Part shown: one piece after another, positions 42,776 through 52,392 of the stretch
Numbering within the stretch: position 1 is the stretch's first letter
How the letters are laid out: each line of letters begins with the position of its first letter
Source: Sinorhizobium sp. 8-89
GTDB lineage: Bacteria > Pseudomonadota > Alphaproteobacteria > Rhizobiales > Rhizobiaceae
DNA length: 64,000 nt
Reading direction: 5' to 3'
Assembly (NCBI RefSeq): GCF_030124325.1
Contig: NZ_JASKLR010000027.1
Location: 642-64,641, forward strand
The notes under the pieces: model-generated
What the model was told of the DNA's origin: nothing
Database searches by the model: none
What the model saw: only the letters and a program-made list of their open reading frames with translations
Translations under genes and position numbers: made by a program

Positions 42776-42917
42776 GCATAAGCGCCGAGATCTTTGACAT
42801 GGCGCGGAAAACCTGCACAGTTTTTAGAGGTTGCTGAAACTCGCCGAAATCATCGGCGGGGCCGCATACGACAGCAATGCACCCCCCTTGGGAGTGGGGT
42901 TCACGGGAGGAGTCTCC

Positions 42918-44000
42918 ATGGGCGAGCCAAACACAGCCGCACAATCATCCCAGGAATTCGAAAAGGTCCTGGTCAACAGTTCGACGGAGGTGGCGTCCTT
43001 CGATACGCACGACAAGACGCCGCTTCAGAAGCTGCAGCATTTCCTTCATTCAAGCCCGGCCGCCGTTCCCCTGATCGTGCTGGTCCTGTCGCTGATTACC
43101 TTTGGCGCGATCCTTGGCGGCAAGTTCTTTTCCGCCTTTACGCTGACGCTTATCCTGCAGCAGGTGGCGATCGTCGGTATCGTCGGCGCCGCGCAGACGC
43201 TTGTCATCCTGACGGCCGGCATCGATCTCTCGGTCGGCGCCATGATGGTGCTGTCGTCGGTGGTCATGGGTCAGTTCACCTTCCGTTACGGCCTGCCGCC
43301 CACGCTGTCCGTCCTCTGCGGCCTCGGTGTCGGAGCGCTCTGTGGCTTCATCAACGGCACGCTTGTTGCACGCATGAAGCTGCCGCCGTTCATCGTAACG
43401 CTCGGCATGTGGCAGATCGTGCTCGCCTCCAACTTCCTCTATTCCGCCAACGAGACGATCCGCGCCCAGGATATCTCCGCCAACGCGCCGATCCTGCAGT
43501 TCTTCGGTCAGAACTTCCGCATCGGCAACGCCGTCTTCACCTATGGCGTCATCGTCATGGTACTTCTCGTCGGCCTGCTCTGGTACGTTCTGAACCGCAC
43601 GGCCTGGGGACGCTATGTCTATGCAGTCGGTGACGACCCGGAAGCGGCGAAGCTGGCCGGCGTCAACGTCAAGCAGATGCTCGTCACCATCTACACCCTG
43701 TCCGGCCTCATCTGCGCGCTTGCAGGCTGGGCGCTGATCGGCCGCATCGGCTCCGTCTCGCCGACGGCGGGTCAGTTCGCGAATATCGAATCGATTACCG
43801 CCGTGGTGATCGGCGGCATCTCGCTGTTCGGCGGCCGTGGCTCCATTCTTGGCATGCTCTTCGGCGCATTGATTGTCGGTGTTTTCTCCTTGGGGCTTCG
43901 CCTCATGGGCACGGATCCGCAATGGACCTATCTCTTGATCGGCTTGCTGATCATCATCGCCGTCGCAATCGACCAGTGGATCAGAAAGGTAGCAGCCTGA
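42918..44000 (+). CDS. frcC: Fructose ABC transporter permease
   Basis: A 360-residue inner-membrane permease of the ribose/fructose (BPD_transp_2) family with about ten helices. The N-terminal 50 residues are soluble. AAQTLVILTAGIDLSVGAMM is the conserved family segment, and VIGGISLFGGRGSILGMLFG is the C-terminal motif. The start MGEPNTAAQ follows GGGAGGAG. Its stop overlaps the frcA start (TGATG). Confidence 0.94.
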   Translation: MGEPNTAAQSSQEFEKVLVNSSTEVASFDTHDKTPLQKLQHFLHSSPAAVPLIVLVLSLITFGAILGGKFFSAFTLTLILQQVAIVGIVGAAQTLVILTAGIDLSVGAMMVLSSVVMGQFTFRYGLPPTLSVLCGLGVGALCGFINGTLVARMKLPPFIVTLGMWQIVLASNFLYSANETIRAQDISANAPILQFFGQNFRIGNAVFTYGVIVMVLLVGLLWYVLNRTAWGRYVYAVGDDPEAAKLAGVNVKQMLVTIYTLSGLICALAGWALIGRIGSVSPTAGQFANIESITAVVIGGISLFGGRGSILGMLFGALIVGVFSLGLRLMGTDPQWTYLLIGLLIIIAVAIDQWIRKVAA

Positions 44001-44782
44001 TGGCACAGGAACCCATTCTCACCGCTCGCGGTCTCGTCAAGCGCTACGGTCGCGTGACCGCTCTCGACCACGCCGATTTCGATCTCTACCCGGGTGAAAT
44101 CCTGGCTGTGATCGGCGATAACGGCGCCGGCAAGTCCTCGATGATCAAGGCGATCTCCGGCGCCGTCACGCCCGACGAGGGCGAGATCCGCCTCGAAGGC
44201 CAGCCCGTGCATTTTCGCTCGCCGATGGAAGCCAGGAAAGCCGGCATCGAAACCGTCTATCAGAACCTCGCCTTGTCGCCGGCGCTCTCGATCGCCGACA
44301 ACATGTTTCTCGGCCGCGAGATTCGTAAACCGGGCATCATGGGCAAGTGGTTCCGCTCGCTGGACCGCGCGGCCATGGAAAAACAAGCGCGGGCAAAGCT
44401 CTCCGAACTCGGCCTGATGACGATCCAGAACATCAACCAGGCGGTGGAGACCCTGTCGGGTGGCCAGCGCCAGGGGGTCGCCGTCGCCCGCGCCGCAGCC
44501 TTCGGTTCCAAAGTGGTGATCATGGACGAACCGACGGCGGCGCTCGGCGTCAAGGAAAGCCGGCGGGTGCTGGAACTGATCCTCGACGTTCGCCGCCGCG
44601 GTCTGCCGATCGTGTTGATCTCGCATAACATGCCGCACGTCTTCGAGGTGGCGGACCGGATCCACATCCACCGCCTCGGCCGGCGACTCTGCGTCATCAA
44701 TCCGAAGGACTATACCATGTCGGATGCGGTGGCCTTCATGACCGGTGCCAAGGCGCCGCCAGGCGAGGCCCTTGCCGCATGA
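44000..44782 (+). CDS. frcA: Fructose ABC transporter ATP-binding protein
   Basis: A 260-residue single ATPase domain. It shows the Walker A GDNGAGKSSMIK, Q-loop YQNLALSP, signature LSGGQRQGVAVARAAA, Walker B KVVIMDEPTAALGV and switch His in LISHNMPHVF. Most sugar importers of the ribose class have two fused ATPase domains; this single-domain form is the FrcA type and presumably dimerises. It overlaps frcC at its start and frcK at its end. Confidence 0.95.
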   Translation: MAQEPILTARGLVKRYGRVTALDHADFDLYPGEILAVIGDNGAGKSSMIKAISGAVTPDEGEIRLEGQPVHFRSPMEARKAGIETVYQNLALSPALSIADNMFLGREIRKPGIMGKWFRSLDRAAMEKQARAKLSELGLMTIQNINQAVETLSGGQRQGVAVARAAAFGSKVVIMDEPTAALGVKESRRVLELILDVRRRGLPIVLISHNMPHVFEVADRIHIHRLGRRLCVINPKDYTMSDAVAFMTGAKAPPGEALAA

Positions 44783-45399
44783 ACATGCATGCCCTGCGGG
44801 ATGAGATCCTCAAGCGGGCGGCCGGCGCCGCCCGTTTCATCGTTGCCATAGCCGGTCCACCGGGCGCCGGCAAATCGACGCTCGCTGAAGCGCTTGCCGA
44901 GGTTCTCGTGGAAGTCGGCGAGAAGGCGGCGGTACTGCCGATGGACGGCTTCCACATGGACAATGCCGTTCTCGAAGAAAAGGGACTGCTTGCCCGCAAG
45001 GGCGCGCCCGAAACCTTCGACTTCAGGTCGTTTCTTTCGACGCTCGCTGCCGTTGGCGCCAATGACGGCGAAGTCCTCGTGCCGATCTTCGACCGCTCGC
45101 GCGAGCTGGCAATCGCCTCTGCGCGGGTGATCGCGCCGGAAACGCGCATCGTTCTCGTCGAAGGCAACTATCTTATGCTCGACGAAGCGCCGTGGAACAG
45201 ACTCGAAGGGGCCTTCGACCTTTCGATTTTCATCGATCCCGGCCTCGATGTGGTCGAGCAGCGATTGCTGAAACGCTGGTTCGATCACGGCTACGACGAC
45301 GAGACGGCGAGGGTGAAGGCGTTCGGCAACGACATCCCGAATGCCCGGCGCGTTATAGGCAGCCGCCGGTCGGCCGACCTCGTCATCCAGGATTTCTGA
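44779..45399 (+). CDS. frcK: P-loop kinase FrcK, uridine/pantothenate kinase-like
   Basis: A 206-residue protein with Walker A AGPPGAGKSTLAEAL and a PMDGFHMDN motif typical of the YggC/uridine-kinase-like family, then VLVEGNYLMLDE. In S. meliloti, frcK is the last gene of the fructose operon and is not needed for transport as measured, so it may phosphorylate an internalised sugar or nucleoside. ATG overlaps the frcA stop (ATGA). Confidence 0.9.
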   Translation: MNMHALRDEILKRAAGAARFIVAIAGPPGAGKSTLAEALAEVLVEVGEKAAVLPMDGFHMDNAVLEEKGLLARKGAPETFDFRSFLSTLAAVGANDGEVLVPIFDRSRELAIASARVIAPETRIVLVEGNYLMLDEAPWNRLEGAFDLSIFIDPGLDVVEQRLLKRWFDHGYDDETARVKAFGNDIPNARRVIGSRRSADLVIQDF

Positions 45400-45548
45400 G
45401 GGATGGGCCTCGTGCACCATTGTGTTTTGCGGCGCAATGATGATATCGAGGCGCGGTTTCACCACATGAAGTCCCGTTCATCGAGTGCATCGACCGGCCA
45501 GCGCGCCGCTCGCGCCGATCGGACGCGAGCATCGGGAGAACGCTGACC

Positions 45549-46586
45549 ATGCAAGACCTCGTTATCCGCCGCCCGGACGATTGGCACCTTCACCTGCGCG
45601 ACGGCGGCATGCTGCGCGGCGTGATAGCGGACACGAGCCGCCACTTTGCCCGCGCCATCATCATGCCCAATCTGGTGCCGCCGGTCGTGACCACCGCCGA
45701 TGCGGCCGCCTATCGCGAACGCATTCTCGCCGCCGTTCCCACGGAGGATCGATTCGAACCTTTGATGACGCTCTATCTGACTGAGGGCACCGACCCGGAC
45801 GACGTCGAGGCCGGCCACAGGCGTGGCCTCGTCAAGGCGGTCAAGCTCTATCCGGCAGGAGCGACGACCAACTCGCACAGCGGCGTTCGCGACATCGAGA
45901 AAGCCATGCCGGTGCTGGAGCGCATGGCCGAGATCGGTTTGCCGCTCTGCGTCCATGGCGAGGTGACGACCGCCGACGTCGACATCTTCGACCGCGAAGC
46001 GGTGTTCATCGAAACCGTGCTCGACCCGCTCCGCCGGCGCCTGCCCGAGCTTCGGGTCACTATGGAGCACGTAACGACCAAGGATGGTGTCGACTACATC
46101 AACGCGTCGAAAGCCAATCTCGCCGGCTCGATCACGACCCACCACCTGATCATCAATCGCAACGCCATCCTCGTCGGCGGTATCAAGCCGCATTACTACT
46201 GCCTGCCGGTCGCCAAGCGCGAGAAGCACCGCCTGGCGCTGCGTGCGGCGGCGACGTCCGGAGATGCACGCTTTTTCCTCGGCACCGATTCCGCGCCCCA
46301 TGTCGATCCGCTGAAGGAGTGCGCCTGCGGTTGCGCCGGCATCTATACGGCGATCAACACCATGAGCTGCCTTGCCCATGTCTTCGAAGAGGAGGGGGCG
46401 CTCGATCGTCTGGAGGCCTTCGCATCCTTGAATGGTCCCGCTTGGTACGGCCTGCCGGTGAACGAGGAAACGATCACGCTGCGCAAGCAGGAACAGCCGG
46501 TCCGCTATCCGGCCAAGGTTGAGACCGAGGCCGGCCCGGTCACCGTTTTCGATCCGATGTTCCCGCTTTATTGGGCCGTCGTCTGA
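45549..46586 (+). CDS. pyrC: Dihydroorotase
   Basis: Class II (E. coli-type) dihydroorotase, 345 residues, the third step of pyrimidine synthesis. The zinc ligands are in [16 protein letters not shown] (HxH), the carboxylated Lys in [20 protein letters not shown], His in LCVHGEVT, His in MEHVTTK and Asp in [11 protein letters not shown]. The start [15 protein letters not shown] is preceded by GGGAGAACGC. An unrelated repeat and then pyrE follow on the same strand. Confidence 0.96.
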   Translation: MQDLVIRRPDDWHLHLRDGGMLRGVIADTSRHFARAIIMPNLVPPVVTTADAAAYRERILAAVPTEDRFEPLMTLYLTEGTDPDDVEAGHRRGLVKAVKLYPAGATTNSHSGVRDIEKAMPVLERMAEIGLPLCVHGEVTTADVDIFDREAVFIETVLDPLRRRLPELRVTMEHVTTKDGVDYINASKANLAGSITTHHLIINRNAILVGGIKPHYYCLPVAKREKHRLALRAAATSGDARFFLGTDSAPHVDPLKECACGCAGIYTAINTMSCLAHVFEEEGALDRLEAFASLNGPAWYGLPVNEETITLRKQEQPVRYPAKVETEAGPVTVFDPMFPLYWAVV

Positions 46587-46609
46587 TTAACGAGGGGTTG
46601 TTTTGCCGT

Positions 46610-46650
46610 GTGACTGAGTCCGAAAACCGGTTCCCGCTTTTCGGGGTCAC
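46610..46650 (+). repeat. Short intergenic hairpin repeat before pyrE
   Basis: Arms CCGAAAA and TTTTCGG enclose CCGGTTCCCGC, with an outer GTGAC/GTCAC pairing. This is a third repeat type here and is common in rhizobial intergenic DNA. It ends 18 bases before the pyrE start, so its hairpin could affect pyrE expression. Confidence 0.6.
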
Positions 46651-46668
46651 GCCAGGAAGGAGAGATTG

Positions 46669-47367
46669 ATGTTTTCCAACGCGTTCACCGACAAGGCGGT
46701 GATGGCCGAGCTGGTCGCGAAAATGCTCTGGGAGATTAAGGCGGTGCATTTTCGTGCCGACGAGCCCTACAAGCTGTCCTCCGGCATGGCGAGCCCCGTC
46801 TATATCGACTGCCGCAAGCTGATCTCCTATCCGCGTATCCGCTCCGCGGTGATGGATTTCGCCGCCGCGACGATCCTCCGCGAGGCCGGCTTCGAGCAGT
46901 TCGACGTGGTCGCCGGCGGCGAGACGGCCGGCATCCCCTTCGCCGCCATGCTTGCCGAGCGCCTCGGTCTGCCGATGATCTATGTGCGCAAGGCGCCGAA
47001 GGGCCATGGCCGCAATGCCCAGATCGAAGGTCATATGCCGGAAGGGGCGCGTGTTCTGGTCATCGAGGATCTGACGACCGCCGGCGGTTCGATGTTCAAG
47101 TTCATCGATGCGATCCGCGCGGCCGGCGGCGTGGTCAACCACGGCATCGCGCTCTTCTACTACGACATCTTCCCGGAAGCGCGCGGCAACATGAAGTCCA
47201 AGGGCGTCGACCTGCACTTCATTGCCACCTGGCGCAATGTGCTCGCGGTTGCCCGCGAGCAGGCGCTGTTCGACGAGAAGACGCTGAACGAAGTCGAAGC
47301 GTTTCTCGATGCTCCGCTCGCCTGGTCCGGCCGCAACGGCGGCGCCAGCACGCTCGCAGCCCAGTGA
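46669..47367 (+). CDS. pyrE: Orotate phosphoribosyltransferase
   Basis: The 232-residue PyrE has the PRPP motif [20 protein letters not shown] (here [11 protein letters not shown]) and the catalytic loop [16 protein letters not shown]. It makes orotidine 5'-phosphate. Ribosome site AAGGAGAGA precedes the ATG at 46669. The N-terminus ([20 protein letters not shown]) matches the alphaproteobacterial form. It follows pyrC and may share its transcript. Confidence 0.95.
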   Translation: MFSNAFTDKAVMAELVAKMLWEIKAVHFRADEPYKLSSGMASPVYIDCRKLISYPRIRSAVMDFAAATILREAGFEQFDVVAGGETAGIPFAAMLAERLGLPMIYVRKAPKGHGRNAQIEGHMPEGARVLVIEDLTTAGGSMFKFIDAIRAAGGVVNHGIALFYYDIFPEARGNMKSKGVDLHFIATWRNVLAVAREQALFDEKTLNEVEAFLDAPLAWSGRNGGASTLAAQ

Positions 47368-47448
47368 GCTTTCCACTGGCATTGGTCGGAAATCTGATTT
47401 AAATCGATTGAATAGCCGTCAAGAAAAAAGCTCAGGGGAGGAACGCCG

Positions 47449-48375
47449 ATGATCGTTTGCTGCGGGGAAGCCTTGATCGACATGCTGCCGCGCGACACGG
47501 CGGCCGGGGAGGGCGCCTTTGCGCCCTATGCCGGCGGAGCGATCTTCAATACCGCCATTGCGCTCGGGCGGCTCGGCATCCCGACCGGCTTCTTCACCGG
47601 CCTTTCCGACGACATGTTCGGCGATATCCTGCGCGCGACCCTCAAGGCCGCGAACGTCGATTTCGGCCCTTGCGCGACCCTGCCGCTGCATACGACGCTT
47701 GCCTTCGTGAAGCTTGTCAACGGTCACGCGAGCTACGCCTTCTTCGACGAGAACACCGCCGGACGGATGATCACCAAGGATCATCTCCCGGCGCTCGGTG
47801 ATTTCTGCGAAGCACTGCATTTCGGTGCGATCAGCCTCATTCCGGAACCGTGCGGCTCGACTTACGAAGCCTTGATGATGCGCGAGCACGAAAAGCGCGT
47901 GATCTCCTTCGACCCGAACATCCGCCCCGGCTTCATCAAGGATCGCGAGGCGCATCTCGGCCGCATGAACCGCCTGGCGGCAATGTCGGACATCATCAAG
48001 TTTTCCGACGAGGACCTCGCTTGGTTCGGCATGGAAGGCAGCCATGACGAGCTTGCTGCCGAATGGCTGAAGCGCGGCCCCAAGCTGGTGCTGATCACCA
48101 AGGGCGCCGATGGCGCGGTTGGTTATACCAGGAACCATAAGGTCGAGGTCGCCGGTGAACGGGTGACGGTCGTCGATACGGTCGGTGCCGGAGACACGTT
48201 CGATGCCGGCGTGCTGGCGTCGTTGAAGCTCAACAACCTGCTGACCAAGCACAGCGTGGCAAATCTCAGCGACGCGGCAGTCCGTCAGGCTCTGGCGCTC
48301 GGCGCCAAGGCCGCGGCCGTTACCGTTTCGCGCGCCGGCGCAAATCCGCCATGGCGGCATGAGCTCGGGCTTTGA
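47449..48375 (+). CDS. frk: Fructokinase, PfkB family
   Basis: A 308-residue ribokinase-fold enzyme with the N-terminal GGAIFNTAIALGRLG motif and C-terminal DTVGAGDTFDAG anion-hole/catalytic Asp. It phosphorylates fructose taken up by the Frc transporter, giving fructose 6-phosphate, and pgi, convergent next door, converts this to glucose 6-phosphate. Ribosome site AGGGGAGG precedes the ATG at 47449. Confidence 0.93.
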   Translation: MIVCCGEALIDMLPRDTAAGEGAFAPYAGGAIFNTAIALGRLGIPTGFFTGLSDDMFGDILRATLKAANVDFGPCATLPLHTTLAFVKLVNGHASYAFFDENTAGRMITKDHLPALGDFCEALHFGAISLIPEPCGSTYEALMMREHEKRVISFDPNIRPGFIKDREAHLGRMNRLAAMSDIIKFSDEDLAWFGMEGSHDELAAEWLKRGPKLVLITKGADGAVGYTRNHKVEVAGERVTVVDTVGAGDTFDAGVLASLKLNNLLTKHSVANLSDAAVRQALALGAKAAAVTVSRAGANPPWRHELGL

Positions 48376-48456
48376 CGTTGATACCTGCGGCGCTGTGCTA
48401 TCAGCCGATATGATCGGCGTTTGATTGCAGCACGGAAAATCGGGACCGGAATCGTC

Positions 48457-48492
48457 GCTACCCCCTCTGCCCGGCAGGGCAGAGGGGGTAGC
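48457..48492. terminator. Perfect 16-base-pair inverted repeat between convergent frk and pgi
   Basis: Arms GCTACCCCCTCTGCCC and GGGCAGAGGGGGTAGC are exact complements with the loop GGCA. The site is 82 bases after frk and 16 bases after the pgi stop. It can act as a terminator for both genes, but such length and perfection without a U-tract also suggest an insertion repeat or RNA processing site. Confidence 0.7.
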
Positions 48493-48507
48493 GTTCGCCG
48501 CTTTCGC

Positions 48508-50133
48508 TCAGCGTACCGCCTTCAACAGCGCGGCAACAAGGCCGGCGGTCGATGAATCATGGCCTTCGGCGCTTTCCCTGCCTTCGACCACCGGCAGCAA
48601 TCCGGTGGCCAATTCCTTACCGAGCTCGACGCCCCATTGGTCGAAGGAATTGATGTTGAAGAGCGCACCTTCGACGAAGACGCGATGTTCGTAGAGCGCG
48701 ATCAGGCGGCCGAGCGCGAAGGGATCGAGCCGGTCGTAGACGAAGGTGAGAGACGGCCGGTTTCCGGTGAAGACCCGGTGCGGGGCGATCTTGTCGGCCT
48801 TGGCGTCATCCATTCCCTTCGACGCGAGCTGCGCCTTGGCTTCGGCAAGCGTGCGGCCCTTCATCAAGGCTTCCGACTGCGCCAGGCAGTTTGCCATCAG
48901 CAGCTGATGCTGGTGCCGCAGCTCCTTCTCATGGCCGTTAGCCGCGATCATGAACTCGGCGGGGATGATGTCGGTGCCTTGGTGAATGAGCTGGTAGAAG
49001 GCGTGCTGGCCGTTGGTGCCCGGTTCGCCCCAGACCACAGGCCCCGTCGAGAACTCGACCGGCGTGCTGTCCATCGTGACGCCCTTGCCGTTCGATTCCA
49101 TGTCGAGCTGCTGCAGATAGGCCGGGAAACGCGCAAGGCGCTGATCGTAGGGCAGGATCGCGCGCGATGGATAGCCGAGCACGATGCGATGATAGAAGCC
49201 GACCAGGCCGAGCAGCATCGGAATGTTCTGGCGCAGCGGCGCGTCGCGGAAATGCTCGTCGATGGCATGGCCGCCATCGAGGAAGCGGCCGAAATTTTCC
49301 TTGCCGATCGCGATCATCAGCGGCAGGCCGATCGCGGACCAGATCGAATAGCGCCCGCCGACCCAGTCCCAGAAGCCGAAGACGCGTGCCTGATCGATGC
49401 CGAAAGCGGCGACCTTGTCGAGCGCGGTGGAGACGGCGGCGAAGTGATGCCCGACCGCCGCTTCGCCGAGCTTGTCGGCGATGAAGGCGCGGGCAGTTGC
49501 CGCGTTGGTCATTGTCTCGATGGTGGTGAAGGTCTTCGAGGCAACGATGAAGAGCGCGGTTTCCGGATTGACGAGCTTCAGCGTGTCGGCGATATGCGCG
49601 CCGTCAATATTGGAAACGAAATGCAGCCGCGGACCATCGTGGAAGGGGCCGAGCGCCAGCGTCGCCATCACTGGGCCGAGGTCGGAGCCGCCGATGCCGA
49701 TATTGATGACGTCGGTGATCTCCTTGCCGGTGGCGCCCTTCAAAGCACCCGAACGGATGCCATCGGCAAAGGCACCCATCGCGTCGAGTACCGCGTTGAC
49801 GTCGGGCATCACGTCCTTGCCGTCAACGAGGACCGGTCGGTTGCTGCGGTTCCTGAGCGCCGTGTGCAGCACGGCGCGGCCCTCGGTAATGTTGATGATG
49901 TCGCCGCGAAACATGGCGTCCCGCTTCTCTTCGACCTTCGCCACCTTGGCGAGCGTTTCGAGGCCGTCGAGAATCTGGTCGTTCACCGCGCATTTCGAAT
50001 AGTCGAAGAGTAGGTCGTCGAGCGTCGTGCTGAAGCGGGAGAAGCGGTTCGGGTCGGCCGCGAAGGCGGCGCGAATGTCGGTTGCATTGGTCTCGCGTGC
50101 AGTGGCTTTCAGGTGTTCGACAAGCGCTTTCAT
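48508..50133 (-). CDS. pgi: Glucose-6-phosphate isomerase
   Basis: A 541-residue PGI. The signatures [11 protein letters not shown] and [13 protein letters not shown] are present, with [16 protein letters not shown]-like sequence ([20 protein letters not shown]) and the catalytic Glu/His segment HPEG-type replaced by the family's [15 protein letters not shown]. It interconverts glucose and fructose 6-phosphates, feeding Entner-Doudoroff and pentose phosphate flux in rhizobia. ATG at 50133 begins [17 protein letters not shown]. Confidence 0.97.
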   Translation of the reverse strand: MKALVEHLKATARETNATDIRAAFAADPNRFSRFSTTLDDLLFDYSKCAVNDQILDGLETLAKVAKVEEKRDAMFRGDIINITEGRAVLHTALRNRSNRPVLVDGKDVMPDVNAVLDAMGAFADGIRSGALKGATGKEITDVINIGIGGSDLGPVMATLALGPFHDGPRLHFVSNIDGAHIADTLKLVNPETALFIVASKTFTTIETMTNAATARAFIADKLGEAAVGHHFAAVSTALDKVAAFGIDQARVFGFWDWVGGRYSIWSAIGLPLMIAIGKENFGRFLDGGHAIDEHFRDAPLRQNIPMLLGLVGFYHRIVLGYPSRAILPYDQRLARFPAYLQQLDMESNGKGVTMDSTPVEFSTGPVVWGEPGTNGQHAFYQLIHQGTDIIPAEFMIAANGHEKELRHQHQLLMANCLAQSEALMKGRTLAEAKAQLASKGMDDAKADKIAPHRVFTGNRPSLTFVYDRLDPFALGRLIALYEHRVFVEGALFNINSFDQWGVELGKELATGLLPVVEGRESAEGHDSSTAGLVAALLKAVR

Positions 50134-50286
50134 CGCAGGCTCCTTGCATCGGAAATTGGCTGCGATAGCTAGTCGGTTTGTTTGCGGTAAATCAAGGGCA
50201 TGTGTGCGCTGCAGCGAAAAAAGGCCGTGCGCGAGAGCCTTCGCTGCGTCACGCGCGATGAGGCCCGTTGCCGCTTGCCGGCACCT

Positions 50287-50306
50287 TCTCCCCGCGAGCG
50301 GGGAGA
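50287..50306. terminator. Hairpin downstream of fadD
   Basis: Arms TCTCCCCG and CGGGGAGA with loop CGAG, 36 bases past the fadD stop on the minus strand and 153 bases before the pgi promoter side. Similar CTCCCCG-CGAG-CGGGGAG hairpins are frequent in rhizobial genomes and may be repeats as well as terminators. Confidence 0.55.
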
Positions 50307-50342
50307 GGTCAGGAGGAGGCGCAATCAGAGCCGACGCTGCTG

Positions 50343-52043
50343 CTAGCCGCGCAAATCCTTGCGCAGGATCTTGCCGACATTCGACTTCGGCAACTCGGTG
50401 CGGAATTCCACATGCCTCGGCCGCTTGTAGTTTGTGAGGTTGGCGGCGCAGTGGCGCTTCACTTCCTCTTCGGTGAGGTTTGGGTCCTTGCGCACGACGA
50501 AAAGCTTCACGGCCTCGCCGGAATGTGGGTCGGCGACGCCGATGGCCGCGCATTCGAGGATGCCGGGGTGGGTTACCGCGACTTCCTCGATCTCGTTCGG
50601 GAAGACGTTGAAGCCGGAAACGAGAATCATGTCCTTCTTGCGGTCGACGATTTTCGTCAGCCCCTCGGAGTTTATGAAACCGATGTCGCCGGTGCGGAAA
50701 AAGCCGTCCGGCGAGATCGCCCTGGCCGTCTCGTCCGGCCGTTGCCAGTAACCGGCCATGACCTGTGGGCCGCGGATGCAGATTTCGCCGATGTCGCCGA
50801 CGGGCAGCGTGTTGCCGTCCTCGTCCCGAATTTCGACCTCGGTGGAGGGGAGCGGCATGCCGATCGTGCCGGTGAAATCGCCTGTATCGAGCCGGTTCGC
50901 GGTGGCGACCGGAGAGGTCTCGGAAAGGCCGTAGCCTTCATGGATCGGGCAGCCGGTCATCGCCAGCCAACGCTCGGCGACCGGTCGCTGCACGGCCATG
51001 CCGCCACCAAAGGTCAGCACCAGCGACGAAAAGTCGAGCTTCTTGAATTCGGCGTTGTTCATCAGCGCGTTGAACAGCGTGTTGAGGCCGGGGAAGATGT
51101 TCGTCCGGTACTTGCCGAGTTCCTTGACGAAGGCGGGAATGTCACGCGGGTTGGGGATGAGAATGTTGTTGCCGCCCGTCGAGAGACCCATCAGCGAATT
51201 CACCGTCAGCGCGAAAATATGATAGAGCGGCAGCGCGCACATGAAGGTGAGATTTTCCGGGCGCGCCTTGCGCCGGAAGGCGGTTTCCAGCCACAGCTCC
51301 ATTTGCGCCATGTTGGACAGCAGGTTGGAATGAGTGAGGGTGGCGCCCTTGGAGACGCCGGTGGTGCCGCCGGTATATTGCAGGAAGGCGACATCGGAGG
51401 GCGCCAGATGGGGTTTCGTGAGGCTCAGTTTTGCACCCTTTGCAAGTGCGGTCTTGAACGAGATATGTCCCGGGATCGACCAGTCGGGCACGAGTTTCTT
51501 GACGCGCCGCACGACGAGATTGACGACTGCTCCCTTGACGCCGAGCATGTCGCCCATGCTGGCGACCACCACATGTTTTACCGCCGTACGGGCGACGACC
51601 TGCTCGACCGTGTGCGCGAAGTTCTCCAGTACGAAGATCGCCTTGGCGCCGGCATCGACGAGCTGGTGCTCGAGCTCGCGCGGCGTATAGAGCGGATTGA
51701 CGTTGACCACCGTCAGGCCCGCACGAAGGATGCCGTAGACGATGACCGGATTCTGCAGGATGTTCGGCAGCATCACTGCGACGCGATCACCCTTGGCCAG
51801 GCCGAGCGATTGCAGCCATGCGCCGACCGCGGCCGAATGCGTGTTGAGAGCGGCGAAGGTGAGCGACTTGCCCATGCAGGTGAAGGCCGGGCGCCAGGAA
51901 TATTGCGCCACCGCATGATCGAAGAATTCGCCGATCGAGCGGTAGGGCAACGGGCCGATTTCGGCCGGCACGCCTGGCGGATAGGACTTGAGCCAGATTT
52001 TCCCTGTATTGGAGCCCGCCTGCTGCGTGCTTGCTTCCGCCAT
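50343..52043 (-). CDS. fadD: Long-chain fatty acid-CoA ligase
   Basis: A 566-residue adenylate-forming enzyme with [12 protein letters not shown] (ATP P-loop), GYGLSETSP and the hinge/FACS region [20 protein letters not shown], ending with the [15 protein letters not shown] lysine motif. It activates fatty acids to acyl-CoA for beta-oxidation. In S. meliloti, fadD loss causes swarming and nodulation defects. Its start at 52043 ([10 protein letters not shown]) is 131 bases from a MerR-type palindrome in the divergent promoter region shared with an MFS gene. Confidence 0.95.
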   Translation of the reverse strand: MAEASTQQAGSNTGKIWLKSYPPGVPAEIGPLPYRSIGEFFDHAVAQYSWRPAFTCMGKSLTFAALNTHSAAVGAWLQSLGLAKGDRVAVMLPNILQNPVIVYGILRAGLTVVNVNPLYTPRELEHQLVDAGAKAIFVLENFAHTVEQVVARTAVKHVVVASMGDMLGVKGAVVNLVVRRVKKLVPDWSIPGHISFKTALAKGAKLSLTKPHLAPSDVAFLQYTGGTTGVSKGATLTHSNLLSNMAQMELWLETAFRRKARPENLTFMCALPLYHIFALTVNSLMGLSTGGNNILIPNPRDIPAFVKELGKYRTNIFPGLNTLFNALMNNAEFKKLDFSSLVLTFGGGMAVQRPVAERWLAMTGCPIHEGYGLSETSPVATANRLDTGDFTGTIGMPLPSTEVEIRDEDGNTLPVGDIGEICIRGPQVMAGYWQRPDETARAISPDGFFRTGDIGFINSEGLTKIVDRKKDMILVSGFNVFPNEIEEVAVTHPGILECAAIGVADPHSGEAVKLFVVRKDPNLTEEEVKRHCAANLTNYKRPRHVEFRTELPKSNVGKILRKDLRG

Positions 52044-52392
52044 GATCTCTCTCCCTCTGGTCGCCATTGACCGGCCGTGCTCACGGCGAAGAAAAATCCC
52101 TCCCGATCTTCCTCTCCGTCGAAGATGAAGCTTTTACAGCGTCTCTTCAAGCCGTGAATCCGCTTATATGACTTTGACGTAAACGTCAACAATGGCAACG
52201 GCTTCATGCACCGGCAGAAGGCGCGAGATTTTGATATGCGCCGCAGCATAAATCCTTGCGGCAGCTGGCAAACAATTTATATTGCACCGCAATAAACACC
52301 TCCCTGCGGCATCGTCGGTGCCGACGCCGTTCGCGGCATTTCCAGATATCGATTTTCGAGCAGCGGTTGAAGTGCCGCAGCAAGGCTGTTCC
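52044..52392. other. Divergent promoter region between fadD and the MFS transporter
   Basis: No gene is visible in these 349 bases. It contains the palindrome at 52174-52189 and an AT-rich stretch (CAATTTATATTGCACCGCAAT) near 52270-52291 that may belong to the MFS promoter. A frame open from 52282 joins the transporter but starts before any believable ribosome site. Confidence 0.6.
52174..52189. promoter_or_regulatory. MerR-type palindrome, candidate fatty-acid/branched-chain catabolism operator
   Basis: TTGACGTAAACGTCAA has perfect seven-base half-sites separated by AA. This ACGTnnACGT core matches the sites of LiuR/PsrA-like regulators that control acyl-CoA and branched-chain amino-acid catabolism in proteobacteria. 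It lies 131 bases upstream of fadD, whose product makes the acyl-CoA ligands sensed by such regulators. Confidence 0.65.

Noticed and set aside
48559-50013. 484-codon frame opposite pgi
   Set aside because: The minus-strand pgi is unmistakable, and the plus-strand frame has no motif and a biased composition.
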